From: CAWGHZ01 sp963775315
GTDB taxonomy: Bacteria > Pseudomonadota > Alphaproteobacteria > MPNO01 > DASWLB01
Length of the DNA stretch: 64,000 nucleotides
Direction: 5' to 3'
Assembly: GCA_963775315.1 (NCBI GenBank)
Contig: CAVZIN010000007.1
Coordinates: 124,001-188,000 of the forward strand
A program made the translations under genes and the position numbers. Each line of letters opens with the position of its first letter. Positions within the stretch are counted from its first letter, which is position 1. The notes beneath the pieces were generated by a model. It made no database searches and had not been told where the DNA came from. It saw nothing but the letters and a program-made list of their open reading frames with translations. Positions 50,020 through 58,971 of this stretch are shown in pieces.

Positions 50020-50805
50020 CTACAGGTTCGCGCGGAGGAAGGAGCGCATCATCGAGAACGACTGGCGCGCGACTTTCGGGTTGTACATGGCGACGCCCGG
50101 CACCTTCGCGGTCGGATCGGTGAACGAGTGGACCGTGTTCGAGAACACGACCATCTCGTAATCGACCTTGGCCTTCTTCATCTCGTCCTCGAAGGCGTCG
50201 CGTGCCTTCTGCGGCACGACCGGGTCGTTGGCGCCGTGCAGCACCAGGATCTTCTGCGTCACCTTGTCGGCGCCGGGATCGGACGTGGTCAGGTCGCCGT
50301 GGAACGTGACGATTGCCTTCACCTTGCTGGCGTCGCCGGCGCGGGCGAGATCGAGCACGGGCGCGGCGCCGAAGCAGAAGCCGATGGCGCCCACCTTGTT
50401 CGCATCGATCACGCCGGCCTTGTTGCCGCGCTCGATCAGCAGCGAAAGTGCCTTGGCGATGCGCGCCCGCTCAGCCGGCAGGTCCTTCCGGATCGCGCCC
50501 GAGGCGGCGCCCATCTCCTTCGCGTTCTTCGGGTGATAGTCGGTGCCGAACATGTCGGCGACGAAGATCACGTAGCTGCGCCCCGCGAGGCGCGCGGCCT
50601 CTTTCACGTTCTTGGCCGACATGCCCGACCAGTCTGGCGACATCAGGATCGCCGGCCGCTTGGTCTTGACCGCGTCGTTGTAGACCAGTACGCCCTGGAA
50701 CTTCTTGCCGTCGACCTCGTACGGCACCTTCTCCTCGACCATCTTCGCGGCCGCCGGCCCCGCGATAAGCGCGGCCATCGCCATCCCGAGCACGATCCCC
50801 TTCAT
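50020..50805 (-). CDS. Dienelactone hydrolase family protein, exported
   Basis: 261 residues from the ATG at 50805, with GGGAGG five bases upstream. The leader 'MKGIVLGMAMAALIAGPAAA' looks like a Sec signal peptide. The nucleophile is the cysteine in 'GAIGFCFGAAPVLDLARAG', with Asp in 'HGANDPVVP' and His in 'NTVHSFTDP', the dienelactone hydrolase triad. Despite the name, many family members act on other esters or lactones. Export is unusual for true chlorocatechol-pathway enzymes and points to a different role. Confidence 0.9.
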   Translation of the reverse strand: MKGIVLGMAMAALIAGPAAAKMVEEKVPYEVDGKKFQGVLVYNDAVKTKRPAILMSPDWSGMSAKNVKEAARLAGRSYVIFVADMFGTDYHPKNAKEMGAASGAIRKDLPAERARIAKALSLLIERGNKAGVIDANKVGAIGFCFGAAPVLDLARAGDASKVKAIVTFHGDLTTSDPGADKVTQKILVLHGANDPVVPQKARDAFEDEMKKAKVDYEMVVFSNTVHSFTDPTAKVPGVAMYNPKVARQSFSMMRSFLRANL

Positions 50806-50905
50806 GTCGCCTCCCTCCCGGTCTTCAGACCGTTCCATACGCATTGAACCGTACAGCGCCACGTCCACGATACTATCGTAGGCGGCGGAGGCTCGGAAGC
50901 GCCGG

Positions 50906-51889
50906 CTAGCCCTGCGCGAGCGCGCGGTCGAGGACGGTAGGGTCGACGTTGCCGCCGGACAGCACGATGGCGATGGTCCGGCCCTTTGTCTCGATCCTCC
51001 CGGAGAGCAGGGCGGCGAGGGCGATGGCGCCGGCCGGCTCAAGGGCGAGACCCAGCACGCGCTTGGCGTAGGCCATGGCGGCCAGCGTCTCGGAATCGGG
51101 CACGACCAGGCCGCCCGCAAGCAGTCGACGGTTCACCGCGAACGAGATTTCCCCCGGCGTCAGCGCGAGCAGCGCGTCGCAGATCGAGCGGGTGCCGGGC
51201 GGGTTGGCGAGCCGCGTCCCGGCGGCGAGGGAACGGGCGGTGTCGTCGTGTCCCAAGGGCTCGACGCAGTAGACGGCGCAGTCGGGCCAGTGCTCCCTGA
51301 CGGCGATGGCGACGCCCGCGACCAGCCCGCCGCCCGAGGCGGGGACCAGCACCGCGTCGGCGGCGATGCCGCGCGCGGCGGCCTCACGAGCGAGCTCCAG
51401 CCCCGCCGTCCCTTGGCCGGCGATGACGTCGCGATCCTCGTAAGGTGGCACAATGGTCGCGCCACGCTCGGCGGCGATGCGTCCGCCGATCGCCTCGCGG
51501 TCTTCGGTCTCGCGGTCGTAGAGCACGATCTCCGCGCCGTGGCCGCGGGTCCGGGCGATCTTCACGTGGGGCGCGTCGGACGGCATGACGATGGTCGCCT
51601 TGATGCCGAGGAGTTTGGCGACGGCCGCGACCGCCTGGGCATGGTTGCCCGACGAGTAGGCGACGACGCCTGCGGCCTGGCGCGCCGGCGCGATGCGGCG
51701 CATGCGGTTGAGGGCGCCGCGGAACTTGAACGAGCCGGTGACCTGGGCGATCTCTGCCTTCAGCAGCACGCGCCCGCCGACGCGCGAATCGAGCTCGGGA
51801 AAGGTGAGCAACGGGGTCGGCACCGCCGCCGGTTCGATCCGGTCGGCGGCGTCCAGCACGTCGCGATAGGAAGGCCCCGCGTCGCTCAC
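50906..51889 (-). CDS. Threonine/serine dehydratase-like PLP enzyme
   Basis: 327 residues from a GTG at 51889, which overlaps the cyclase stop (GTGA). Fold type II PLP motifs are 'VTGSFKFRGALNR' (Schiff-base lysine), 'AYSSGNHAQAVA', 'VPASGGGLVAGV' (phosphate loop) and the closing 'IVLSGGNVDPTV'. It lacks the ACT-like regulatory domain of biosynthetic IlvA, so it is more like catabolic threonine dehydratase, serine dehydratase or serine racemase. It is coupled to the adenylate cyclase gene. Confidence 0.92.
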   Translation of the reverse strand: MSDAGPSYRDVLDAADRIEPAAVPTPLLTFPELDSRVGGRVLLKAEIAQVTGSFKFRGALNRMRRIAPARQAAGVVAYSSGNHAQAVAAVAKLLGIKATIVMPSDAPHVKIARTRGHGAEIVLYDRETEDREAIGGRIAAERGATIVPPYEDRDVIAGQGTAGLELAREAAARGIAADAVLVPASGGGLVAGVAIAVREHWPDCAVYCVEPLGHDDTARSLAAGTRLANPPGTRSICDALLALTPGEISFAVNRRLLAGGLVVPDSETLAAMAYAKRVLGLALEPAGAIALAALLSGRIETKGRTIAIVLSGGNVDPTVLDRALAQG

Positions 51890-53193
51890 GCGCGGCGGCG
51901 CCCGCGTGCCGCGGGGCCGGATTCCGGCGCGAATACCTCGCGCGCGTCGGCGAGGCCCGGCATGTCGTGGCGGCCGAGCGGCTCCCAACCGCCGCGCACC
52001 CGGTCGGCGAAGTCGCGGCTCGCCAGCACGCGCCGGCCGAGCGCCTTGGTCAGCGCCTGGAGGCGCGCGACCTCGTTGGCGGCGGGGCCGACCACGGTGA
52101 ATTGCAGCCGCTCCGGCAGGCCGATATTTCCGAACATCAGGTCGCCGACATGGAGCCCGACGCCGAATTCGAGCGGCGGGCTTTCGTCGGCGGCGCGCGC
52201 CGCGTTGAGGCGGGCGAGCCGTGCCTCCGCCCCGGCGGCGGCGGCAAGGGCCGCGCGGCACGCGGCGCGGTCGTCCCGCCGGTCCGCCCCGATCGGGAAG
52301 ATCGCGAGCACGGCGTCGCCGATCAGCATCAGCACCTCGCCGCCCTCTTGCATCACCGCGCCGGCGGCGCACTCGAAATAGGCATTGAGCGCCTCGAGAT
52401 AACGGGGTGCGTCGAGCGCCTCGGCGAGACCGGTCGAGTTGCGGAGGTCGCTGAACCATACGGCGGCGCGGATCACCTCGCCGTCGCCGCGCTTGATCGA
52501 ACCGTTGAGCACGCGCAGCCCGGCATCGGCGCCGAGATAGGTGGTGACCACCGTGCGCGCGATCATGTCCTTGATTCGCACCTTGCAGGCGACCGATAGC
52601 CGCCGCTGGATGCGCAGCAGCGCCTGGATATCGGAATCGTTGAAGCCCGAAGGGCGGTCCGTGGCCCACGATCCGACCAGCCCGTTCGCGGCTCCGGTCC
52701 CACTCGGCGTGCCGGTGAACGCGACGACGAAGCCGAAATAGTCGGTCATGCCCTCGTTAGCGAGGTCGCTCAGCATCGGGTAGTCGAGCATCGCGTCGCG
52801 GCCGGCCAGGCGGCGGCGCATGTGCGGGATGGAGTTTTCGACCAGATACTTGAACGGGCTGCGGTCCCAGCCGCCGCCGGTCGAATCGTGCAGGAACCGC
52901 TCGGTCACGAGGCCGCGGTCTGGGCGCCATACCAGCGACATCACCGACACCAACGGGTGCAGCACGCGGAAGCCGATGAACGCCCGCGTGAGCGGTACAC
53001 CGGCGGCGCGGAGCCGCGCGCAGCAGCCGTCGAACAGCTCGTCCACCGCCGTCTCGCCGAGCGCCTGGTCCATCAGCCAGTCGGCGACCGTGCCGATCAG
53101 GTCGACGCCGCCTCGCGCCTCGGCGAACTCGCCGGCGGCGGCCGGCAGGACGACGTTCGCGACCTGTCCGTCCGCGACGGCCCGGCCGGTCAC
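51886..53193 (-). CDS. Class III adenylate/guanylate cyclase
   Basis: 435 residues from a GTG at 53193 that overlaps the dehalogenase stop (GTGA). Residues 1-230 are an uncharacterised N-terminal region with no clear membrane helices. The C-terminal cyclase domain has metal-binding aspartates in 'AAVWFSDLRNSTGLAEAL' and 'EVLMLIGDAVLAIF', then 'EFGVGLHVGDLMFGNIG' and 'FTVVGPAANEVARLQALTKALG'. It would make cAMP (or cGMP); its location is probably cytoplasmic. It is sandwiched between two metabolic genes with stop-start overlaps at both ends, an odd setting for a signalling enzyme. Confidence 0.9.
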   Translation of the reverse strand: MTGRAVADGQVANVVLPAAAGEFAEARGGVDLIGTVADWLMDQALGETAVDELFDGCCARLRAAGVPLTRAFIGFRVLHPLVSVMSLVWRPDRGLVTERFLHDSTGGGWDRSPFKYLVENSIPHMRRRLAGRDAMLDYPMLSDLANEGMTDYFGFVVAFTGTPSGTGAANGLVGSWATDRPSGFNDSDIQALLRIQRRLSVACKVRIKDMIARTVVTTYLGADAGLRVLNGSIKRGDGEVIRAAVWFSDLRNSTGLAEALDAPRYLEALNAYFECAAGAVMQEGGEVLMLIGDAVLAIFPIGADRRDDRAACRAALAAAAGAEARLARLNAARAADESPPLEFGVGLHVGDLMFGNIGLPERLQFTVVGPAANEVARLQALTKALGRRVLASRDFADRVRGGWEPLGRHDMPGLADAREVFAPESGPAARGRRRA

Positions 53194-53876
53194 GAAAGGA
53201 CCAGCGGCGGCACCTCGGCAAGCGAGCGCACCTCGACGCTCGCCGAGCCCGGCAGGGCCTCCGGCTCCTGGTTGGTGCGGTTGACCCACACCGTGTGCAC
53301 GCCGAACACGGCGGCGCCCGCGATGTCCCAGCCGTTGGACGACAGGAACGCGATGGCCGGGGCGGGCACGCCCAGAGAATCCACCGCGATCTGGTAGACG
53401 GTCGGGTGCGGCTTGAAGATCTGCACCGCCTCGACCGACAGCACCGCGTCGAACTTGCCGGTCAGACCGCCGCTCTTCACCGCTGCCGTCAGCATGGTGG
53501 GCGATCCGTTGGACAGGATGGCGCATTTCATGCCGGCGGCGCGCAGCGTCTCCAGCACCGGCAGCGCGTCGGGATAGGCGTCGAGGCTGAGATAGAGCTG
53601 CATCAGCCGGGCGCGGAGATCGGGATCGTCGATCTCATGGGTGGCGAGGGCGAAATCGAGCGCGTCCGACGTGACCTGCCAGAAATCCTCGTGCCGCCCC
53701 ATCAGGCTGCGGAGCCAGGTGTATTCGAGCTGGCGCTGGCGCCAGAGCTGCGAGACGGCATCGCATTTCGCGCCGAGCTCGGCGCGGCAGGCCTCGGCGG
53801 CCGAATGGACGTCGAACAGGGTGCCGTAAGCGTCGAAAACGCAGGCGGAAATGTCGTTGAGCTTGGGCGTTGCCAT
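53190..53876 (-). CDS. Haloacid dehalogenase type II (HAD superfamily)
   Basis: 228 residues with the 2-haloacid dehalogenase pattern: nucleophile Asp15 in 'CVFDAYGTLFDV', 'CAILSNGSPTML', the lysine in 'VEAVQIFKPHPTVY' and the late 'AFLSSNGWDIAGAAVFG'. The SSNGWD motif is typical of L-2-haloacid dehalogenases, which release halide from short haloacids. The first gene of a GTGA-linked set (dehalogenase, cyclase, dehydratase). Confidence 0.94.
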   Translation of the reverse strand: MATPKLNDISACVFDAYGTLFDVHSAAEACRAELGAKCDAVSQLWRQRQLEYTWLRSLMGRHEDFWQVTSDALDFALATHEIDDPDLRARLMQLYLSLDAYPDALPVLETLRAAGMKCAILSNGSPTMLTAAVKSGGLTGKFDAVLSVEAVQIFKPHPTVYQIAVDSLGVPAPAIAFLSSNGWDIAGAAVFGVHTVWVNRTNQEPEALPGSASVEVRSLAEVPPLVLS

Positions 53877-53932
53877 GTCAGGTTCCTTCGCGGGCGATTC
53901 CTACACCCGCGGGCAACGCCCGGCAACGTGGG

Positions 53933-54719
53933 CTATTCCCGGCCGAGCACTGCGAAGCCCTGGCGCGCGAAAAGCGGCCGCGCCGCGGCCGATTCCATGA
54001 ATTTCAGGAAGGCAGCGGCCTCCGGCCCCGCATTGGCCGCGATCAGCGCCACGGGATAGACGATCGGCGGGTGCGTCTCGTCGGGGAAGGTGGCGACGAT
54101 CCGCACCTTCGGCTCGACCTTGGCGTCGGTCCGATAGACGATGCCGAGCGGCGCCTCGCCGCGCGCGACCAGCGCAAGGGCGGCGCGCACGTTCTGCGCC
54201 TGGGCGAGGTGGTCCTTCGCCGCGTCCCAGACGCCGAGCGACTGCAAGGCCGCCTTGGCGTAGAGCCCGGCCGGAACCGCGCTTGTGTCCGCGACCGCGA
54301 GCCTGCCGCCGGCCAGCTTCGCGACCAGCGGGAAGCCCGGCGCGATGTCGACCTGCACCTTCGAGTTCGGCGGGGGAGATCAGCACCAGCGCATTGCCGA
54401 GCAGGTTGCGCCGCGTGTCGGGCTCGATGAGGTGCTTATTGCCGAGGAAATCCATCCACTTCCGGTCGGCCGAGACGTAGAGCGCGGCGGGCGCGCCCAG
54501 GGCGATCTGGCGGGCGAGCGTCGAACTCGCGCCATAGGAGACGCGGACGGACGTTCCGGTCTTTGCGCGCCATGCGTCCGCCACGCTATCGAGCGCGTCC
54601 TTCATGCTGGCGGCAGCGAAGACCAGCGGCGCCTTGGCATCGGCGGCGCGCGCCGCCGGGCCCGCGGCACCGAACGCGACTGTGGCGGCCGCGAGGGCGA
54701 TGAGGGCTCGGAAACGCAT
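53933..54719 (-). pseudogene. modA: modA, molybdate ABC binding protein, interrupted by a +1 frameshift
   Basis: Two overlapping frames together make a full ModA. Frame one (start ATG 54719) gives a signal peptide ('AAGPAARAA'), 'PLVFAAASMKDALDSVADAW', 'SYGASSTLARQIALGAPAALYVSADRKWMDFL' (in parts), then leaves the family at 'LVLISPAELEG'. Frame two continues as 'SKVQVDIAPGFPLVAKL' to 'ARQGFAVLGRE' (stop 53933). Removing one base from the five-G run at 54372-54376 would read '...LVLISPPNSKVQVDIAPGF...' and restore the gene. A real mutation or a sequencing error cannot be told apart. No modBC follows. A ModE-type operator is intact upstream. Confidence 0.85.
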
Positions 54720-54733
54720 GACGTCCTCCTGCG

Positions 54734-54757
54734 CGTTATATCCGTACGTATATAACG
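54734..54757 (-). promoter_or_regulatory. ModE-type operator upstream of modA
   Basis: CGTTATAT-N8-ATATAACG, an exact inverted repeat, 15 bases before the modA ATG. This matches the ModE box (TATAT spaced by 7-8 bases from its inverse), where molybdate-bound ModE represses molybdate uptake genes. The AT-rich block stands out from the GC-rich surroundings. Confidence 0.85.
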
Positions 54758-54812
54758 AATCGTCGGAATCTCCAAAGGCCTTCCGAGCGAATTCGCGGGT
54801 GGGGAAGGGGCG

Positions 54813-56813
54813 CTAGCCTTTCGGGCCGGTACCACGTCGCAGATCGGCCTCGATGGTGGTGGGGCCGGCGGGGCCTGGATCGCCCTCGATGCGTCGGCGA
54901 TAGACCTGGAGGTTCTCGAGCACGCGCTCGACGTAGTTGCGCGTCTCGTCGTAGGGGATCTGCTCGATCCAGTCGATCGCGTCCACGTCGGGCCGGCGCG
55001 GGTCGCCGTTCAGCTTGATCCAGCGCGCGACCGAACCCTGGCCGGCGTTGTAGGCGGCGAGCGCCAGGATGTACGAGCCGTCGTAGCGCCCGATCAGGTC
55101 GTCGAGGAACGCCTGGCCGAGCTGCAGATTGTAGTGCCCGTCGCTCAGGAGCCGGTCCGGAACGTAGGCGATCTTGAGGGCGTGGGCGATGGCGCGCGCC
55201 GTCGCCGGGATGATCTGCATCAGGCCGCGCGCGCCCGCGCGAGATTCGGCGCCGACGTCGAAATTGCTCTCCTGGCGCATCACCGCGTGGACCAGCGCCG
55301 GTTCCGGCCCCCCGCGTGGCAGGTGGCTGATCACCGGGTAGGCGAGCTCGGGCAGTTGCACCCCGTCGCGATAGGCGTCGCGCGCCATCACCACCCCAAG
55401 GTCGCGCCGACCGAGCGCGGCGGCGAGGCGGCCGGCGAGGATCCGACCGGTCTCGGTCTTCGCCGTCTGGCCGAGGCGCAGGATGAAGCTCCGCACCAGA
55501 TCGTCGCGGCCGATCGTGGACATGTCGCGCGCCGCCATCGCCATCTCGTTCCGGTCGAACGCGGCTTGGTCGCGCGCGCTCGGCACCGGCGCGGGCGGGG
55601 TTGCCGCCTCAGGCTGGATTCCGGCGCGGAGCGCCGCGAGTTGGCCGTAGAACGTCCAGTCGTGCCCCGCCGCGCGGCGGTACCAGTCGCGTGCCTCCTT
55701 GGCCTGGTGGTGCGCGGCGTCGGCGGCGCGACCTGCCCAGTACGCGGCGCGGGCGCGGCTGACCGGGGTGTGGACGTTGTCGTACATCGTGGCGAAATGG
55801 CCGAGCGCCACCTTGTCGTCGTGCAGGAAGCGCAGCGCGATCCATCCGGCCAGGAACTCGGCCTCGGCGAGGCGCGCGCCGGTAATGGGTCCGTGGTCCT
55901 TGGCCAGCCGGTAGGCATCGGTGATCGCCCCATCGGCAAGGCGGCGGCGCGCCATCGCCGCGCGCTCGTCCCACCAAAGGCCGGGCCGTACCAGCACCGG
56001 CGGCATGTGGTGGAATATCTCCATCGCCTCGTCGTCGCGCCCCTTGCGGCGGCGCCAGCGCTCGCGCTCGTAAAGGAAGCCCGGGTCCTCCATCAGCGCC
56101 TTGGGCATGCGCCGGATCGCCCAGTCGACGCTGGCGTCGGCAAGGCGGAGGTGCATCCGCGCCTCGGCGAGCCGCTGGTGGCCCGCGTCGACGCGGAGCA
56201 GCATGCGCCTGGCCTGGACCTCCTTGCCGTCCCACAGCAGGCGGTCGAGCCGCGCCCAATTGTCCGCCTGGCTCAGCCGGTCGTGATAGACCTTGTAGAA
56301 GGAGCGCTCGTCGGACGGGGCGAAGTCGCCCTCGATCCAGGCGCGGCGGACGAGCGCGTCGGCCGTCTCGTGCTTGCCGGCATGGTCGTATGCGGCGGCG
56401 AGGCGGGTCATGCCCGCGACGGTCCGCGGCGCCCGGTTATGGAACCAGTCGAGCACTGCCGCGTCGGGGACCGTGTCATCCATCGCCTCCTCCAGCCGGC
56501 GGGCGAGCAGGCCCTGGCGCGGCCAGTCGGGATTGGCGGCGATGAAGCGCCTGATCTCAGCGAAGGGGATGCCAGGCACGCCGTCCGAGATCTCGAGCCA
56601 GCGGAGAATCTTCTTCGGAAGGGGCGCTTTGCCGCGCTCGGCGAAATGCTCGGCCTGGATCCAGGCGCCGCGCCCGGCGGCGTCGAACGCCGCCTTGTAG
56701 TGGCGCTGGTCCTCCTCGGACAACGGACCGGCAGCGCCCGCCCCCCGAACCAGGGCGAACGTCGTCGCAAGAACGATCAACAGAACGGCCAACGGCCGTT
56801 TCACGTCCGACAC
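54813..56813 (-). CDS. Soluble lytic murein transglycosylase (Slt70-like)
   Basis: 666 residues from a GTG at 56813; a signal peptide ('RPLAVLLIVLATTFALVRGAGAA') follows. Residues 40-460 are helical superhelix (U/L domain) repeats, and the C-terminal SLT domain has the catalytic glutamate in 'HAVMRQESNFDVGAESRAGARGLMQIIP' (in parts), 'NLQLGQAFLDDLIGRYDGSYILALAAYNAGQGSVARWI' (in parts) and 'YVERVLENLQVYR'. It cleaves peptidoglycan between MurNAc and GlcNAc, forming anhydro ends. slt next to dapA and smpB is a common alphaproteobacterial order. Confidence 0.93.
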   Translation of the reverse strand: MSDVKRPLAVLLIVLATTFALVRGAGAAGPLSEEDQRHYKAAFDAAGRGAWIQAEHFAERGKAPLPKKILRWLEISDGVPGIPFAEIRRFIAANPDWPRQGLLARRLEEAMDDTVPDAAVLDWFHNRAPRTVAGMTRLAAAYDHAGKHETADALVRRAWIEGDFAPSDERSFYKVYHDRLSQADNWARLDRLLWDGKEVQARRMLLRVDAGHQRLAEARMHLRLADASVDWAIRRMPKALMEDPGFLYERERWRRRKGRDDEAMEIFHHMPPVLVRPGLWWDERAAMARRRLADGAITDAYRLAKDHGPITGARLAEAEFLAGWIALRFLHDDKVALGHFATMYDNVHTPVSRARAAYWAGRAADAAHHQAKEARDWYRRAAGHDWTFYGQLAALRAGIQPEAATPPAPVPSARDQAAFDRNEMAMAARDMSTIGRDDLVRSFILRLGQTAKTETGRILAGRLAAALGRRDLGVVMARDAYRDGVQLPELAYPVISHLPRGGPEPALVHAVMRQESNFDVGAESRAGARGLMQIIPATARAIAHALKIAYVPDRLLSDGHYNLQLGQAFLDDLIGRYDGSYILALAAYNAGQGSVARWIKLNGDPRRPDVDAIDWIEQIPYDETRNYVERVLENLQVYRRRIEGDPGPAGPTTIEADLRRGTGPKG

Positions 56814-56900
56814 CCCGCGTGGACCAGGCCCCAGCCTACGAGCCTGCCCGTCATTTGTTGCCAAACCCTTGCGCGAGCGGCCGCATTCTACGGCCCGCAT

Positions 56901-56920
56901 CCCCCGGCGCGCAACGGGGG
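56901..56920. terminator. GC-rich hairpin after the OsmC-family gene
   Basis: CCCCCG, an 8-base loop, CGGGGG. It lies ten bases past the OsmC stop in its reading direction. No T-run follows, so a terminator is only a weak inference. Confidence 0.25.
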
Positions 56921-56930
56921 GAGGGGGCGG

Positions 56931-57398
56931 CTAGGTGCGGATGTCCGGCTCGTGCTCTACCGGAAAGTTGACCGAATGGGCGATCAGGCACTTGGCGTGC
57001 GCGTCCTCGTGCAGCGCCAGGGCCTTTTCGGGGTCGGAGCCGGGGGCGATCGTCACCTCCGGCTTGAGCACGACACGGACGAACTTGCCGGTCCCGTCCG
57101 GGTTCATCTCGGCCTCGCCGACGGCGTGGTCGATATAGTCGGTGACCACGACGCCCGCCACCGCGCAGAGGTGCAGATACCAGAGCTTGTGGCAGGCCGC
57201 GAGCGCCCCGACCAGCAGGTCCTCCGGACTCCAGCGCTCGGCGTCGCCGCGGAAGGCAGGATCGGACGAGCCCACGATCGGCGGCTTCGCCCCGCCGGTG
57301 ATATCGTAGCTTCGGTCGTAGGCACGGTAGCCCGATGTGCCGGTGCCCTTGTTGCCGGTCCATTCCACCGTGACTGCGTAAACATGTGTCTTGGCCAT
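56931..57398 (-). CDS. OsmC/Ohr-family peroxidase-like protein
   Basis: 155 residues from the ATG at 57398. The family cysteines are in 'LVGALAACHKLWYLHLC' and 'HAKCLIAHSVNFPV', with 'SPEDLLVGALAACH' as the OsmC signature. These two-cysteine proteins reduce organic hydroperoxides using lipoyl or thiol partners. 'GSSDPAFRGDAERWSPEDLL' is typical of the OsmC subgroup and not of Ohr. It stands between slt (same strand) and dapA (divergent). Confidence 0.9.
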   Translation of the reverse strand: MAKTHVYAVTVEWTGNKGTGTSGYRAYDRSYDITGGAKPPIVGSSDPAFRGDAERWSPEDLLVGALAACHKLWYLHLCAVAGVVVTDYIDHAVGEAEMNPDGTGKFVRVVLKPEVTIAPGSDPEKALALHEDAHAKCLIAHSVNFPVEHEPDIRT

Positions 57399-57522
57399 TG
57401 CCCCCTCTCCGTCGCTCGGCCGCGACAGCTTACGCCAACCGCCGCCCGCCACGCGAGGCCCCCGCCCTTGCCGGGCCGCGGGGCGCGGACTATGGTGCCA
57501 CGGGCCCGAAGGGAGACGGACC

Positions 57523-58398
57523 ATGTTCAAGGGATCGCTCTGCGCGTTGATCACCCCGTTCAAGAACGGAGCGGTGGACGAGAAGGCGTTCGAGGCGTTC
57601 GTCGACTGGCAGATCACCGAGGGGACGCATGGCGTCGTGCCCTGCGGCACCACCGGCGAATCGCCGACGCTGAGCCACGAGGAGCATCGCCGGGTGACCG
57701 AGCTCTGCATCTCGGTGGCGCGCGGGCGCGTGCCCGTGATCCCGGGAACCGGCTCGAACTCGACCGAGGAGGCAATCGCGCTCACCCGCCACGCCAAGGA
57801 GGCGGGCGCCGATGCGGCGCTGGTCGTCACGCCCTACTACAACAAGCCCACGCAGGAGGGGCTCTACCAGCACTACAAGGCGATCAACGACGCCGTCGAC
57901 CTGCCGATCATCATCTACAACATCCCGGCGCGCTGCGTGATCGACATGTCGGTGGTGACAATGGCGCGCCTCGCCAAGCTCCCCAACATCGTCGGCGTCA
58001 AGGACGCGACCGCCCAGGTCGCGCGCGCGACGTTGCAGCGCATGGCCTGCGGCGAGGACTTCGTGCAGCTCTCGGGCGAGGACGTCACGCAGATCGGCTT
58101 CATGGCCCAGGGCGGGCACGGCTGCATCTCGGTCACGGCAAATGTGGCGCCGCGCGAGATGGCGGAGATGCACACCGCCTGGCAGCAGGGTGCGGTCGAC
58201 ACGGCGATGCGCCTGAACGAGCGGCTGATGCCGCTGCATACCGGCCTGTTCTGCGAGACCAGCCCGGCGCCGGTGAAGTACGGGGCGAGCCTCCTCGGCA
58301 AGTCGTCGGACGAGGTGCGCCTGCCGCTGGTCGCGGCATCCGAGCGCGCGCGCGCGGTGGTCAAGGAGGCGATGACCTCCGCCGGCCTGCTCAACTAG
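57523..58398 (+). CDS. dapA: 4-hydroxy-tetrahydrodipicolinate synthase
   Basis: 291 residues from the ATG at 57523, with GGGAGA nine bases upstream. Motifs: 'GTTGESPTL', 'VTPYYNKPTQEGLYQHYKAI' with the catalytic tyrosine, 'IYNIPARC', the Schiff-base lysine in 'IVGVKDAT' and 'GGHGCISVTANV'. It condenses pyruvate and aspartate semialdehyde, the first step of lysine and diaminopimelate synthesis. smpB starts 12 bases after its stop, so they are co-transcribed. Confidence 0.97.
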   Translation: MFKGSLCALITPFKNGAVDEKAFEAFVDWQITEGTHGVVPCGTTGESPTLSHEEHRRVTELCISVARGRVPVIPGTGSNSTEEAIALTRHAKEAGADAALVVTPYYNKPTQEGLYQHYKAINDAVDLPIIIYNIPARCVIDMSVVTMARLAKLPNIVGVKDATAQVARATLQRMACGEDFVQLSGEDVTQIGFMAQGGHGCISVTANVAPREMAEMHTAWQQGAVDTAMRLNERLMPLHTGLFCETSPAPVKYGASLLGKSSDEVRLPLVAASERARAVVKEAMTSAGLLN

Positions 58399-58409
58399 CC
58401 GGTCCCACG

Positions 58410-58880
58410 ATGGCCCGAGATCCGGGCGAGCAACGCATCGCCGCGCAGAACCGCAAGGCCCGCCACGAGTACTTCATCGAGGACACGGTCGAGGCCGGGT
58501 TGATGCTGACCGGCAGCGAGGTGAAGTCGCTGCGCGCCGGCAAGGGCAACATCAACGAGGCCTATGCCAGCGTGAAGGGCGGCGAGGTCTGGCTGGTCAA
58601 TGCGCATATCAGTGAGTACGCCCAGGCGCGCGAAGGCGGCCACGAGCCGCGCCGGCCGCGCAAGCTGCTGCTCAAAAGGCGCGAGATCGAGAAGCTGTCG
58701 GGCGCCGTGCAGCGCGAGGGCATGACGCTGGTGCCGCTCAAGATCTATTTCAACGGGCGCGGCATCGCCAAGGCCGAGCTCGGTCTCGCCAAGGGCCGGC
58801 GCAAGCACGACAAGCGCGAGCGCGAGAAAGAGCTCGACTGGCAACGCCAGAAGGCCCGGCTCGTGCGCGAGATGGGCTAG
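58410..58880 (+). CDS. smpB: SsrA-binding protein SmpB
   Basis: 156 residues from the ATG at 58410, 11 bases after dapA. 'NRKARHEYFIEDTVEAGLMLTGSEVKSLRAGKGNINEAY' (in parts), 'NAHISEY', 'LLLKRREI' and the basic tail 'KGRRKHDKREREKELDW' are the SmpB pattern. It carries tmRNA to stalled ribosomes for trans-translation. No tmRNA gene is visible in the following sequence. Confidence 0.97.
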   Translation: MARDPGEQRIAAQNRKARHEYFIEDTVEAGLMLTGSEVKSLRAGKGNINEAYASVKGGEVWLVNAHISEYAQAREGGHEPRRPRKLLLKRREIEKLSGAVQREGMTLVPLKIYFNGRGIAKAELGLAKGRRKHDKREREKELDWQRQKARLVREMG

Positions 58881-58971
58881 CACTCGCGGGTTCATTGACT
58901 CGCCGAAATCGGCGGCCGTACGCTTTGCCCAACGCCGGGCGCGCGAACGTCGGCGAAGACGGGAGGGAACC

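Noticed and set aside
54813..56900. Start of the Slt-like protein at 56900
   Set aside because: It would place 29 charged, non-signal residues before the signal peptide; the GTG at 56813 gives a proper leader.
55134..58409. A very long plus-strand frame that runs through slt antisense, osmC antisense and dapA before joining smpB
   Set aside because: Only its last part (58410 onward) is SmpB. The upstream part is antisense or out-of-frame with real genes and has no domains.
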